This document shows, in pieces, positions 23,343-35,300 of a stretch of 64,000 bases of DNA. The notes under the pieces are model-generated. The model was given only the letters and a program-made list of their open reading frames with translations. It was not told where the DNA came from and did no database searches. Position numbers and translations under genes: made by a program. Position 1 is the first letter of the stretch. The number at the start of each line of letters is the position of its first letter. This stretch comes from Callipepla californica brunnescens (Eukaryota > Chordata > Aves > Galliformes > Odontophoridae): contig JALIRH010000004.1 in assembly GCA_023055505.1 (NCBI GenBank), positions 14,255,368 through 14,319,367 on the forward strand, in the 5' to 3' direction.

Positions 23343-25689
23343 TCCTCATTATCAATGTGGAAAAATTATATTTGGAATATATAAATTTTATTATTTTTAT
23401 GCATGGGAAGCAACATTAAAGTCTGATTTGTTCTGCAACATTTTGCCTTCTGTCTACTAGTTATTGGAGCTCAGAAATTCCAGTTTACATTAAATTAGGG
23501 CAGAAACAAAATTACTACCTATGACAGGGCTTAAACATCTTTGTGTCTGGGTTCTTTGGTAACTCTGCTGCCATATAAAAACAAATACCATACAGTGTGA
23601 AATAAGCAGATCTTAAATCAAAAGATGTACAAGATATACAATTTATACTACTACATTAATGTGAATGATTCCTTTTCTATTATGAATATACGATATTTCA
23701 GACTGATACAGAATAATTTAAGATACTGCATTGCGCAATACATATCTGAGAAAAATAATATAAAAATAAGCAGTAAAAATCTCACATATACTCTATGTAT
23801 AAATCAAAGAACTGTCCTTCTGGAGATAAGCTTTTATCAGTGAAAATTTCAAAACTAATATGACTTCTCACATTCTTATCATCTTGTAAGGAAATTGAGG
23901 ATGGAACCATTGATAAAAAGGTAAAACAGAAAGATAGAAAGATTTCTTTGTATATAGTATACCTTCTACTAGAACTTTGTTTTCTGAAGAAGAATCAAGA
24001 AATAAGTTCATCAGTACTGAGATATCTTAATTTGAAAAAACATCTTTCTTAGAAAAAGAATTAAAAGCTCATCGTTTTCCTACTGAAAACAGTTCCCTAA
24101 CATTATTTAGTTATAGCATACTATGCAATAAATATGAATGACATTTTCAAATGCGAAATTAATACAAAATTCCTGTTAAGATAAATACTATACTTTTTAT
24201 TGTACAAAATTTGCTTCGATTCAGAATGAAATGGATTTCTAAAACCTTAGGCTCTTTCAGATAAAAACATCTTTTTTGGAGTTACAGTACTCAATTTGCA
24301 ATGTTTAGCACAACATTTCTGAAGAAAAGGGAAAATACTGACTCAGGAAAATAGGTTAATCATTAGCGAGAACCAAACTATCATTATTTCTTAGAAATAC
24401 AGCAATATTTTTCTGAGGGGAATTTTTAAAGTACTGCACTTTTGAGAATTTTTAAGCTGCCTCTGGCATTTGAACACTAACCTTTCTGGCTCACTTACTG
24501 TCAGATACTCAGTATTATCCCATCTCAGAGTTGATTTGTTGCTTTGAATTGATTCAACAGCAGTAATACTGTCATCCTTCTTTTACGTAAGGATTTTATA
24601 TCTATAAATTGGTTACTAGAAATTGCATGAGTTAAAGAACTATGATAACAGTAGTCATTTTGCAAACAAGAACTGAAGGGCATCCAGGAAATTTCATTTC
24701 AGATCAGTAAAGTAAGTCCAGCCCCCAGATATGCCTTAATCAATACAATTTTCTGGATATCAATTAAATATTTTCCAAAAATATCTAGGAATGAATCTAA
24801 GTAGTAATTGTCTGGGAATGTTGTAATAAGTGGAATGTTTGGAGTACAATGATACATCATCCTATTTCATAGCAAGCATCTTGAAAAATCTAAAATACAA
24901 GCCCCATCAAAACTTTTATACTTTTATAAAAGGAGTTATTCATTGCATTTGTTTTTGTTAAGTTGTTTTTATTAAGTTTTCTTCCTGTAATTTTATGGAA
25001 TATGAATGAGTAAAATACTTAGAATTCTGAATCTGAAAAAGCAATTTGTTATGAACTCAGTACATTGAAAAGCTCCAAGTCAGTGGAACTAATCAATAGG
25101 TAACAAGTCTTATGACTCCAATTCAAGAAATCATTAAAAAAAAAGTTCTTTCCTTAGGAAGACCATAAGCAGAATCAAGGTTTAAAAGTTTTATCTTCTC
25201 ATCTACTTGAAGAAGCAAAATTGCTAACGTCCTCAAAATCTAAACAAACGTAATTCCTTCAGATACATGTGGTATGTAGCACATATCAAAATGATTGATG
25301 GATATAACCATCTTGACTATGCATACCTCATTTTACAGAAGCCCTACTTTCAGTAGAAATGGTATCAGAACTTTTGCTGCATAATTTCATTGCAGTCTTG
25401 GGAGATATTTTGAAGGGAAAAGATACTGGCTTTGGTGATCTAGTGGATATCTCAATTCCTGTGAGGAAAAATCTGGGTTTACTGCATTCTCTTTAAAAGT
25501 GACATATTTTTTCTAAGTAATAATGGAAAAATAATGAAACATTGTGTTTACATTCATTGGAACTACTTCCTTTCCATTTGGTGTGAAAGACGCCATTAAT
25601 CACAAGCAAAATGAAGGCTTAAAGACATTAAATTTATAGTAAAACCTATTTTTTTTTAACTACGTTAACTACTGCTCATTCTGAGGGAA

Positions 25690-25700
25690 GGGGGGGGGGG
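25690..25700 (+). repeat. G11 homopolymer
   Basis: Eleven consecutive G, flanked by GGGAA and AGGATGG. It is unusual in such AT-rich surroundings. With the flanking G-runs it could fold as a G-quadruplex, and it is a likely site of length variation or sequencing error. Confidence 0.95.
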
Positions 25701-27428
25701 AGGATGGAAGAAATGCCAGTGTAAGCCCTCAGTGTTAGCCACTGCTATATCTGTTATATGTCATTGCAAGGAGTTAGCGAACCAGTACGGGAAACACCCA
25801 CGTCAGTTCAATTTCCAACCCAAGCAAGAGCAGGCAGCTGCTGCTTTGGGTAATTTAGATGTTGTTGGAAATGCACTGTTTCCTTTGACTGCTCACTTAA
25901 TCAACCGGTTTCTAGACTAAAACTAAAACTGCAAATTAACATTTGACTCATTATCATAGCAGAAATAAGATCACACACAATGGTTTTGGAACTAGGGTTA
26001 CAGCTAACCTGTGAACAACTTCAACCAGCTGTACACACAAGAATGGCTTTATTGTTATAAGCAAAGCACTCTCTATAAGAAGGGTTGAATGTAGTCGATT
26101 CAGAAAATTAAAAAACATCATAGACCTAACTCTCCAATATAATGTAATTATTTTCATTACAAAAAACTCTTCTTGTTCACCAATTCATATAATTTACCTT
26201 ACAAAATATTAAGTTTTGTGAGAGAATTTGTACCAAAGGTGTCTTGATGTTATCATTTTCATAGAGGACAACAATTGAACAGTAATAACACAGTCTGCTC
26301 CACTGAGTGGACAAAGACATTGCTAAAAATTGCAAGCATCCTCCTGACAAGTTTAATGCAGAAACTTCTATATATTCATAAAAATGTCACCAAGACTCAC
26401 ATCAATATTTATATATTCATGTTCAAACGATAACACTCTCTTAATTCTCTGGATGTGTTTCTTGTGAAATAACATTTGTCATTGGAATCTTCGTGATTAA
26501 TGATGTTGGAAAATGTGTGTACATACATGGCTTCAGTGCAGTTAAAAACTGAAGAAATGTTAAACACCTCCTGAAATTGATAAGGAGGTTGTAGATGACC
26601 TCTAGGGATTTTTCAGTATGTTGATTTCTATTGAACACTTGTCAAAATATTTGACTGTTGGTTTGAGATGAACTTTATTTTGGAAACTAGAAAACTCTAA
26701 ATTCATTCTTGACTGTTTGTTAACAGTAATAAAACCCTACTTCATCTTGTAGTGATACTACTCCCTTAGTGTTTCTACAAATAAGCTTTTAGTCCACACG
26801 GAGCAGATTTTGTGATATGTTCATCTACTGAGAGATAGAGTCTCCAGAAGCAGGAGCCAGATCCTCTTTTGCATCACAAAAATACAGCATTTGTAGTGTG
26901 TTACAGATATCTTGTAAGATACTCAAACAATACCGTTCAACAGTGAATTATACTATGGTAAATTAGATATAACAGGTTAAAAGCTTTTTAAACATGAACA
27001 GTACAACAAAGCCTCTGCATTTTAAAAAATAAGTATGGAGACCCTTATAACAGAAATGGAAAATACATGAAAAAAATGATGTTTTTACTAGACTATCTTA
27101 TCTACCATCTAAAAATAAGAAGTTTAAACTTTAGTAATGCATAAATATCTCTCCTTTTAAGTCCTTTTAAGAGCCCTGTTCTGACTTCACGTTCTTTACA
27201 CCTGAGAATAATATTCCTTTTTCCTGGTCATACAGAAGGCCTTATGTCACTTTTTTTTCTGCAATTTTTTTTTTCTGAATTCTGATGGATGAAATTGAGA
27301 TGAATCTGTGGGTTAGGAGCTCCAGATTATGGAAATTTACAAACCTGTTCATAGTAAAAATACGTGAGTTATTAAGTAATTTCAAATTTAATCAGTTTTG
27401 TGTGCCAGCTTTTCTAATTCATAGTCAA

Positions 27429-27444
27429 CCCCCTCCCCCCCCTC
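27429..27444 (+). repeat. C-rich tract
   Basis: CCCCC, T, CCCCCCCC and TC follow each other on the plus strand. On the minus strand this is a G-rich run. Confidence 0.94.
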
Positions 27445-29280
27445 TAAGATGCATTTGGTAACAGGGCTTCTTATAAAAAAATCTCAAAATTTCCCTTTAA
27501 ATTATCCTTTCCCATACCATCAAATGTAGATGATGAAGAGATGGGACAGAAACATATTCCACATACACTGAAAGTGGTTCCAAGTAAAAAACGAGGAGCT
27601 ATGAATTTTCACAGAAACAAGTGTCAGTAATACTCCTTATTGCTAGTTGAACAAATGCTCACATCTAAAGTAGCCCCTCCTGTTGAAATCCAGGGAGAGA
27701 ACATGTATGAACATTGTGATCTTCCATTTACATTGATTTGAACAAAATTATATTCATGTATCTTAGCTTCAAGTTGTTGATATAGATGTTTTCTCTATAT
27801 ACTATTATGGGAGAGCATTACAACCTCTGGAAAAGAATTACAACCATTTTCACAACCAGTTTCTTTTAGGCTGTCACAAATAGCTCAAAGTTTTGAAGCT
27901 AATTTTGACAAAATCACCTTAACAATATGCTTGGTTATATATGAAACTGAAAAATGAGATATGCATTCAGCCTTGAATTCAAAAAAAGAAATTACATTCA
28001 CTGATATCATAAAATATTCTTGGAACATCTAAGTCTTCACCTACTTTCTAGATGAATACGTTTTTTCTTTCCTACTTCTAGCTGTATAGGTTTTCATTTT
28101 CCTTTCATGAGTGTTTTTGTTCTGTCTGCAATAACACAGCACCTCTCGTACATTTTCTTGCATTTAATTTCTGCTTACACATCAGTGTGAGTCCACTGGC
28201 AGCACATAAATGAGATTCCACAACACTCACTGTCTTTTCCCAGGAAGAAAAGAGGAACTGATGTGAAAGTAATGAGTTGTACCCAGGGAGCTAACCATCC
28301 TGCTGCTTCTACATCTAGAGAGTAGAAAAGAAGCCAGCAGCAATGAGAGATAATTTGAAAGTTCTCAAGTGTGTGATATGTAGTCATTTTATTTTTGATT
28401 TCCAGGTTGATTTCAGTAGCTAAAACATAATTGTTATTAATTTTTCCTCTTGCTCTGCAAATGCTGATTGTAAACATGCACACGTGCAAAATATATAGTA
28501 AGAGAACTTCTGTAGTAAAGAGAGTTCATTAAGTACTCTCACAGCTTTAGTAAGTTACAGCAAGACCTTGAAACTCCCCTGCTTTACCTTCACCTTTTTA
28601 AGGGTCAACAGTTTCAACTATGAAAAATGAACTGTACTGGTTCAGTTTTTATCTGCCTGAAGGCCTAAGTCATTCAACATGTAAAATGAAAAAAGGGGGA
28701 CTTTTCATGAACTGTATCGATTTCATCACTGTGAGATAGCTAGTGGGAGTATTTGACATGCTCAGCTTCTAAAAGGCCATAAAGTAATTAACACTTCTTC
28801 AAACTGCTTTAAGGGCAAATCTCTGGCTGAAGTTCCCCTGAGTCTTCACAACTCATCTGGCTTCTGCCTCTTAAAAAGAGAAATAAGTTAGAAAGCATGC
28901 AAGCTGTACATATTTACTTGTGGAGGTCGGACTATATTCATTTGATAGCCCATATGCTCAGCTTTTTGATAAAATCCAAATAGGGTTAGGAATAACACTT
29001 GTTAGCGTTAGTTTTAATAACTTAGTAGAGCAGTTTTTTTATTTTTTAAGAGAACTACATTAAAAACAACAGTAGAAATGATAGACTATATGGTGAAAAT
29101 TGATTACAATTAAAAAATACATTAACTAATTTTTCTAACATGAAAAAAATGAAAAGAATGTATTTTTACCCTATCCAAATTAGAGGAGCCTCTATTCAAG
29201 AGAAACATTTTCAAAAAACTTCCACTTTCTTCAAAGCTGAAGAGGAAGTGCCAGTGCTTAAATTACATACGAACATCGTT

Positions 29281-29300
29281 AAAAAAAAAAAAAAAAAAAA
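29281..29300 (+). repeat. A20 homopolymer
   Basis: Twenty A on the plus strand. The upstream sequence carries no recognisable retrogene and no AATAAA at the expected distance, so I do not call it a retrocopy tail. Confidence 0.95.
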
Positions 29301-29936
29301 TTCATTCTGTGTTGCACATTCATCACCTGATAATAGAATAATAGAAAACTAAGCTCAAAAGATGAAGAAAGTTTAAAAGGTTTTAAAAAAATAAATTTTA
29401 CATTCTTTCATTTGTCTGACTTGAAAAGTTATGTGATTATTTGTGTACCAATTCTTAAGCCATGGAAAAGAGAACCTTTGGTACATCTTGCGCTCATAAC
29501 ACTTTTTTAGTAGGATTTTGTATTTACAAGCCAAATCAGTAGGAAAAAAATAAATTAAAAAAAAGAAACTTATAGCATAGCATGATATTCTTGCACATAT
29601 AAGGTTCATTGTAAGACAATTAATAGGATCATTTAATAAAACAGACTAGAGAGCTTTATATTTTTCTACATGTTGCCAGAATTATCAAATCATCTCCACT
29701 GCTGCTGCTCTCAAGTAATGCTTTGGCTTTGCAAAGTAGATTCTCTACTGTGTATATATATCTAACCACACACTGTCTAAAGAAGGTTGTTTGGTCTTTC
29801 AACTGTCTCAATTATAATTACCTGTCTGATTTTACCCTGAAATATTGTATATTGTTTGTACTCAAACCTCGGCACATTGATCCCTTCTACTAGCATTGCC
29901 ATGAAAGAAGATGTTGACATTTATATAAAACCTGAA

Positions 29937-29975
29937 CAAAACAAAACAAAACAAACAAACAAACAACAAAAAAAA
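29937..29975 (+). repeat. (AAAAC)n/(AAAC)n microsatellite
   Basis: Several AAAAC units pass into AAAC units and then an A-run on the plus strand. Confidence 0.92.
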
Positions 29976-31384
29976 TGTAATCAGGGCTTTCTGAAAACTG
30001 AAGCATCTCTGGCATCAGCAGTCAGAGAAGACCCAGAAAGGCCTGTATAACAATCATTAAAGTCTTTATTTTCCACCTGCTTAACAACAGTTGAAGTCTT
30101 CATTACCCAACTGCAAAAGATGGGTTAGCTTGTTGTCTTAAAACTTGCATCAGCAACTGAAATGCAATGCAATATATGCATTTTCAGGAGGTTGCTTTTT
30201 TAACAAAGGTGAGTATTTTATTTAATCAGAAAATGTGTAATAAATCTGCATGCTTGAAGTAAAAACCACTTAAGAGACTCAATTACGCTTTGAAAATCTG
30301 AAGAAGTGCCTATTATTAAAAATAAGCTAACATAGGATTGAAATTTACATGAATGAGCAGAAATCATCTTCTACTCCCTCAACTATTTGTAACACAGATT
30401 CCCACTTCTCAAAACGTTTGGGGACTGTTTATTTTTACTCTTGAAGCATTTCCACTGAAGGTGTAAAATTCCATCCTTTAGTTTAAACAAATACTCATAT
30501 GTGCTGCAATTGAAAGCTTTTGGAACTCTTGCTTGCTGATATTCAAACGGACATGACATTCAAGCAGTTTATAAAACATGCAACAGAACACTACAAAGAT
30601 AAATAGGTAACTTGAGACTACAACTGAGGATAATAAAAATCTTTGCCCTGTTTAGTCCCAAAAGAGGAGAGGAGTGTTTATTTTTCCTCTATCAGAACAT
30701 CAGGAAACAAAAAAAAGCTATTAAATCTTAAGGACAATTTTAGCAAATAAATGTAAAATGACTATAAATATATTTAAGGTACATACTGGAAGGTTTCTAA
30801 CAATTAAGGAAATAATTTACTGAGAAAGAGAACAAGAAAAACCGAGGAAAAAAGTGTAGTTAGTTTTAACAAGGAGCTACTTCAATTTGCGATCAATTAG
30901 CAGTTCCACTGTTACTCATAGTTTCCAATGACTGTGATAATGTTTAAGAATTTCTTGTCTAGTTCTCTCTACCTTTTCTCTATGCAGCAGAGAAAATACG
31001 TAGTTCATATGAAATGCTCACATGCGGGTCTCAGAACTTTGACTGAACCATTAGGAAATATACATGTTGATTTAGAGGAACTTGAGGATGTTGTGCATTT
31101 TTATGTAACTGTAGATTCATCATTTCATAGTCTTTGTATGAAAATGCATACACTTTTATAATAATGGGCCAATATGGTAAAGCAAATTATTTCAGCCATT
31201 GCCAGAAGAACGTTTGTAAAGAGGATGATGTTACAGTAAATGACACAATAGAAGTGCAATCAACAAGAAGAAAACCACAGAGCTTTCAAAGCCTGGGAGA
31301 TTGCACATGGAATAAATATTTCTGCCATGAACAACTCTGGCAAGTGCTAACCAAAACTAGCTTTGCTGATTTTATAATATTTAT

Positions 31385-31468
31385 TCATAGAATCATAGGG
31401 GTTGGAAGGGACCTCTAGAGATCATAGAGTCCAGCCCCCCTGCCAAAGCAGGCTTCCTACAGCAGGTA
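31385..31468 (-). mobile_element. CR1 LINE 3' end, relatively young
   Basis: The plus strand reads TTCATAGAATCATAGGGGTTGG, then AAGGGACCTCTAGAGATCAT, GAGTCCAGCCCCCCTGCCAAAGCAGG and CTACAGCAGGT. This is very close to the antisense 3' end of galliform CR1. The terminal octamer repeat is intact and substitutions are few, so it is among the youngest repeats here. It is truncated after about 84 bases. Two short open frames that overlap it (ending at 31418 and starting at 31402) are made of antisense CR1 and are not genes. Confidence 0.95.
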
Positions 31469-31779
31469 ATTATTGTAATTTTTGGTATAAAGCATCCTCA
31501 TTAGGATTTGTTCAAGAGGACAACACAGTAGTTAATGACCTTTCTATTGTTCTGAAGAGCACCAACTTTTCTCCATTTATTTTCACTACTTTACATAAGT
31601 GATTTTTTGTTTTGAGGATGAAGATTGATTAGAAGATGCCAAGAAAAGCAGAGACAAAGAATAAAACAATCATACTATGAGTTATCCATCATCATTCCCA
31701 TTTCCTAACACAACAAAAAGAAAAAGAAGCAGGCAGAAAGGTGAAATTCTAGTAATAGTAATAAAGTCTTTGTTGCTAA

Positions 31780-31801
31780 AACAAACAAACAAAAAAAAAA
31801 C
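31780..31801 (+). repeat. (AAAC)n plus A-run
   Basis: A few AAAC units followed by about ten A on the plus strand. Confidence 0.88.
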
Positions 31802-32187
31802 AACACAACCCTAGAGTCTTATGCCATACACAAGATCACATTTCAAACTACGCTATAGGCTAGCAATTAGAAACACACCCTACCTACTGATTAAATCCCA
31901 TGGTGGTTACTGAAATGTAAACATTTACCAGTACTTTCACTTGCACATTAACATCATACCCATTGAAACTTCTCTGTACCATGCAGTATTTTTTCTTATA
32001 GGTCACAGAGCATCTACAATCCACTTGACAGAAGAATACACAGCATATAATTTAATAGCTTACTTCAGTGCCATAAATAAAAACTGGAAGTGGATAAAAA
32101 GAAGGAAATGCATTATATTTAATATTTTTAAGCAGAGTAATGAGGACCATACTCATCTTATTCAAAATTGCATAGCTAATGAAAGAT

Positions 32188-32203
32188 AAAAAAAAAAAAA
32201 AAA
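32188..32203 (+). repeat. A16 homopolymer
   Basis: Sixteen A on the plus strand. Confidence 0.94.
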
Positions 32204-32403
32204 CCTCTCCTTTGGTTAGTCCGTGTAAACTTAATTGCTCATGATTTGATTCTTCAGACAATTAGGGTTGTCATTTATTCCTTTTGTGAGAGAAGCTTAG
32301 CATCTCCTCTTGCCTCTTGAGTTACTCAGTGTTTAAATGTATCCACTTTGAAAACTCTGATATTATACTATATATACTAAGTAAACAACAATTCCTCATG
32401 AAA

Positions 32404-32427
32404 AGCACTTTATATGTTTAAAGTGCT
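32404..32427. repeat. Inverted repeat, 9-bp perfect stem
   Basis: AGCACTTTA and TAAAGTGCT are perfect reverse complements separated by six bases. The stem is too short for a microRNA precursor. Confidence 0.85.
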
Positions 32428-33003
32428 ATGTAAACATTCACTACTGAAATTATAGAGATTAGAGTTTGAAGAAGCACTCTGAATTTTTCCATAGCTCTAT
32501 TCTTCAGATATGTGCTATTTTAACCTATTCAAAAACTTCTCCTGACAATCAGTCTCAGCAGCTTTTAAAGATGAGCCAATCTAACATAAGAGTCTGTTTA
32601 ACCCAACTTTACAGCATGTATATCATATTTTCTTTCAACAAGATTTTACCTTTAAATTGGCAGCTGTCAACAACATTATGAACTATATTTACAGATAGAC
32701 AGGAGTTGTTATTACTTTTGTTAGAAATGCATTTAGTCAGCTTTCAGTTGCCATTGACGTAGTAATAAAAACTACTTTTTTTAAATAGTTGAAAAATATA
32801 TTTTGCACTGTATACATACTGAGTTTTTATGCATTTTTGTCAGTATAATGATACATCTTTCACTTGCTGTATGAATTTCTTAAGCTAAAAAGACATTTTG
32901 TGATGGTAAAAGGGGTTGAGAATAAAGCAATTTGTTAGAAGATAGGTCTTTTTCTTATGCTCAGGCAAGGGTACCACACAGTGGTCATCTGGAGGTCTAT
33001 GTT

Positions 33004-33026
33004 CACTGTGAAAGGTGTTCACAGTG
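33004..33026. repeat. Inverted repeat, 9-bp perfect stem
   Basis: CACTGTGAA and TTCACAGTG are perfect reverse complements separated by five bases. The left arm is itself nearly palindromic (TTCACTGTGAA). No known factor site is claimed. Confidence 0.85.
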
Positions 33027-35202
33027 TTGCAGCAGAATTACCTTCAGGTAATCCACCTTTTTTGAGGGATACTATTAGTAGAAGGAGCATAAAAGGGAGG
33101 ACAGTCACATGGGCCCCTTTCTACTGAGAAGTTATAAGTGCTAGTCTTCAATGAAAATCATTCATAGTTCTTCCAGCTCCAAAATTAGAAACAAAGCTGT
33201 CAGATAATTTTAATTTCAGGAGTAATGTCTGAACTTTCCCTCTGGAACTACAAAAATGCCATTAATACTTTGATGTCTCATCCAGCGCCATCAGCAGAAA
33301 CTTTCACACAGTGTATTTGAGCACTAAGAGACTGCAATAATAACAATTTTAGGTTAGGATCCTTTCAAAGAAAATTGATGAACTACTCAAAATAAGTTAC
33401 TGAAAGACAATAAAGGTCAACAGTAAAATTGACGTTTCTCGCAAAAATGAAAACTGCTACTTCTAGAACTATCAAGTATCTCCTTAAAAATGAAACAAAA
33501 ATAAATGGAACAAAAACATCTCAGTCACACTCTGTAATGAACATGTAGAGTGCATCAATGATTTCATCATCCTTTAATTTCTCCAGCTCATTTGATCAAG
33601 TCCTTTCTTTCTCATGAAAACTGAAACATTCTGATACAGCTCCAGATCACATACTCATTAGAGCTTCTTTCTTTTTCTCTTTTATTGTCTCATCACTCAT
33701 AAATGCCATTCAAACAATTTGGAGGACATGCTGATGATACTTGAGGTTACAACCAGGAAAATCCTTTCAATGACATCACTTGTCCCAGCAGTTTTAGTTC
33801 ACAGTCAATTTTTACTTTCCTGTGCATTAATGTCTTGTATATGATCTACAGACAGTTCGCAACAATAAAGGTGTAATTTAGACATACAAAGAATAAACTG
33901 GAATTTCTCATCGTTATATAAATGAAGCATGAACACAGGGGTACTTGACTGCCTCAGAAGTCTGTTCAAATCTTTTAATTGGATACTAGGACAGTGCAGG
34001 CTCAGCCTAGCTGCTATATTTAAACTTCTCAGTGTTACCCACTTTTGTTCCCCTCCGTGCTTATGGCTGTCCAGCAGCATAGTCACTTTCAAGGAAGGCA
34101 ACTTGCCTGCAGCAGGCTTTGCTTTCTTACTGCTTTCTCATATAAACTTCCAAATTGTGATTTTGTTTTACTTTAAAAGCATGTTTAACTCTAGGCCACT
34201 GTTATAACAGTTTGATGTTTACATATATTTTCTAGGTTACATAGGTTAGAATTGCAGTTGCTACCACTAAAACAACCCTGTTTGTTTTCAAATGTTCTAA
34301 GGTAAAGTAGTGTCATTTTTAGAAATAAGGTCAGTGAATAATTATGGAGCAGAAAAAGCCAATCTCATCCACATTTGATTATTTCAGATTTTTTCCTTCA
34401 GCTGGCTGCAAAATCCTTAGAACACCAATAGGAAATCAACACGTCAATAAATAAAATAATAATAAAAAAAAGAGTTATCAGAGACAGAAGTCTTCTGCAC
34501 CAAGAGATTTCAATACTTTCCACTGTGATTGGTAGTTCTCTAATCTTTTGTACCTGCATCCATATTACAATTCACATGCATCATTACTGAGTTCAATATC
34601 CGACAATCTATCCTGAGAGCAATAGTATATAGGATTGTAGTGAGGTATAAGAAAGATTTTCTGGGAAAAGGTCTTTGGTTGGAGGGTTGCAGTAACTCTT
34701 GTCACATTTAAGTTGCAATAGCAATCTATGTCTTTTTCCTGATTGATCAGACATATTAATCACATGAAGATGAAGAGCCAGTGTGCTTCATTAGTCTTTG
34801 AACTAATGTCAGCAGAACTGCCATTATGTCTTACACAAGAATAGGGTACACTTATACATAATTGCACACATCTACATATCAAGGTACATATTTGTGCAAG
34901 AGAACTACATATATTAAACACATGTCCTCTAGTATACTGATAAATTAGAGGATACTTCTTTATGGAGTGTCACAGTCAGGTTGGGACGAAGCAGATCAGC
35001 TCATACAGTTTAAGTCTTCGGAGTTATCAGCACTGATAGACCTCTACGCCTCACCTTCCAGACTGACTAATATAAACACTTCAATAGTCTTAAAAAAAAT
35101 AAAATAAAAAAAAATCCAAACAAAAAACCCCACAAGTGTTACACTCAATCTTTATATACCCTACAAAAATAAATTCACAAAGACCTGAATTGTCTTTATC
35201 AA

Positions 35203-35300
35203 AGAATCACCGAATGGCGTATGTCAGGAAAGGACCTTAAAGATCACCTAGTTCTAACCGCCAGTTACCAACCAGTCAGTCACTAGATCATAGATCAGCC
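35203..35300 (-). mobile_element. Diverged CR1 LINE 3' end
   Basis: The plus strand reads AGAATCACCGAATGGCGTATG, then AGGAAAGGACCTTAAAGATCACCTAGTTCTAACCG. This matches the antisense 3' end of CR1 (consensus near AATCACAGAATGGCTTGGGTTGGAAGGGACCTTAAAGATCATCTAGTTCCAACC). A further diverged part may continue to about 35300 through CACTAGATCA. It is a short, 5'-truncated copy, older than the one at 31385. Confidence 0.85.

Larger units (their letters stand above)
22046..31384. other. Long non-coding stretch, no gene recognised
   Basis: About 9 kb of AT-rich DNA with no transposon recognised. It contains (AAAC)n at 23323, a G11 run at 25690, a C-rich run at 27429, an A20 run at 29281 and an A/C-rich microsatellite at 29937. 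A weak candidate exon ends at the good donor AAAG/GTGAGT (30208). The longest frame is about 104 codons (28175-28489, minus) and resembles nothing known. Confidence 0.55.
31469..35202. other. Non-coding stretch, no gene recognised
   Basis: AT-rich unique sequence with an A/C-rich microsatellite (31780-31801), an A16 run (32188) and two short perfect inverted repeats (32404-32427 and 33004-33026). Overlapping open frames on both strands near 33805-34207 reach under 100 codons and resemble no family. Confidence 0.55.

Noticed and set aside
29281..29300. A20 run as a retrocopy poly(A) tail
   Set aside because: There is no parent-like coding sequence, polyadenylation signal or target-site duplication. 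CR1 in birds also rarely makes poly(A) retrocopies.
29140..29352. 70-codon plus-strand frame with a lysine run
   Set aside because: The lysine run is the A20 homopolymer, and the remaining residues match nothing known.
31134..31602. Two overlapping plus-strand frames of 94 and 66 codons
   Set aside because: The first ends in, and the second starts in, the antisense CR1 end at 31385-31468. Neither has splice or start context.
32404..32427. Short hairpin as a microRNA precursor
   Set aside because: A 9-bp stem with a six-base loop is far shorter than a pre-miRNA.
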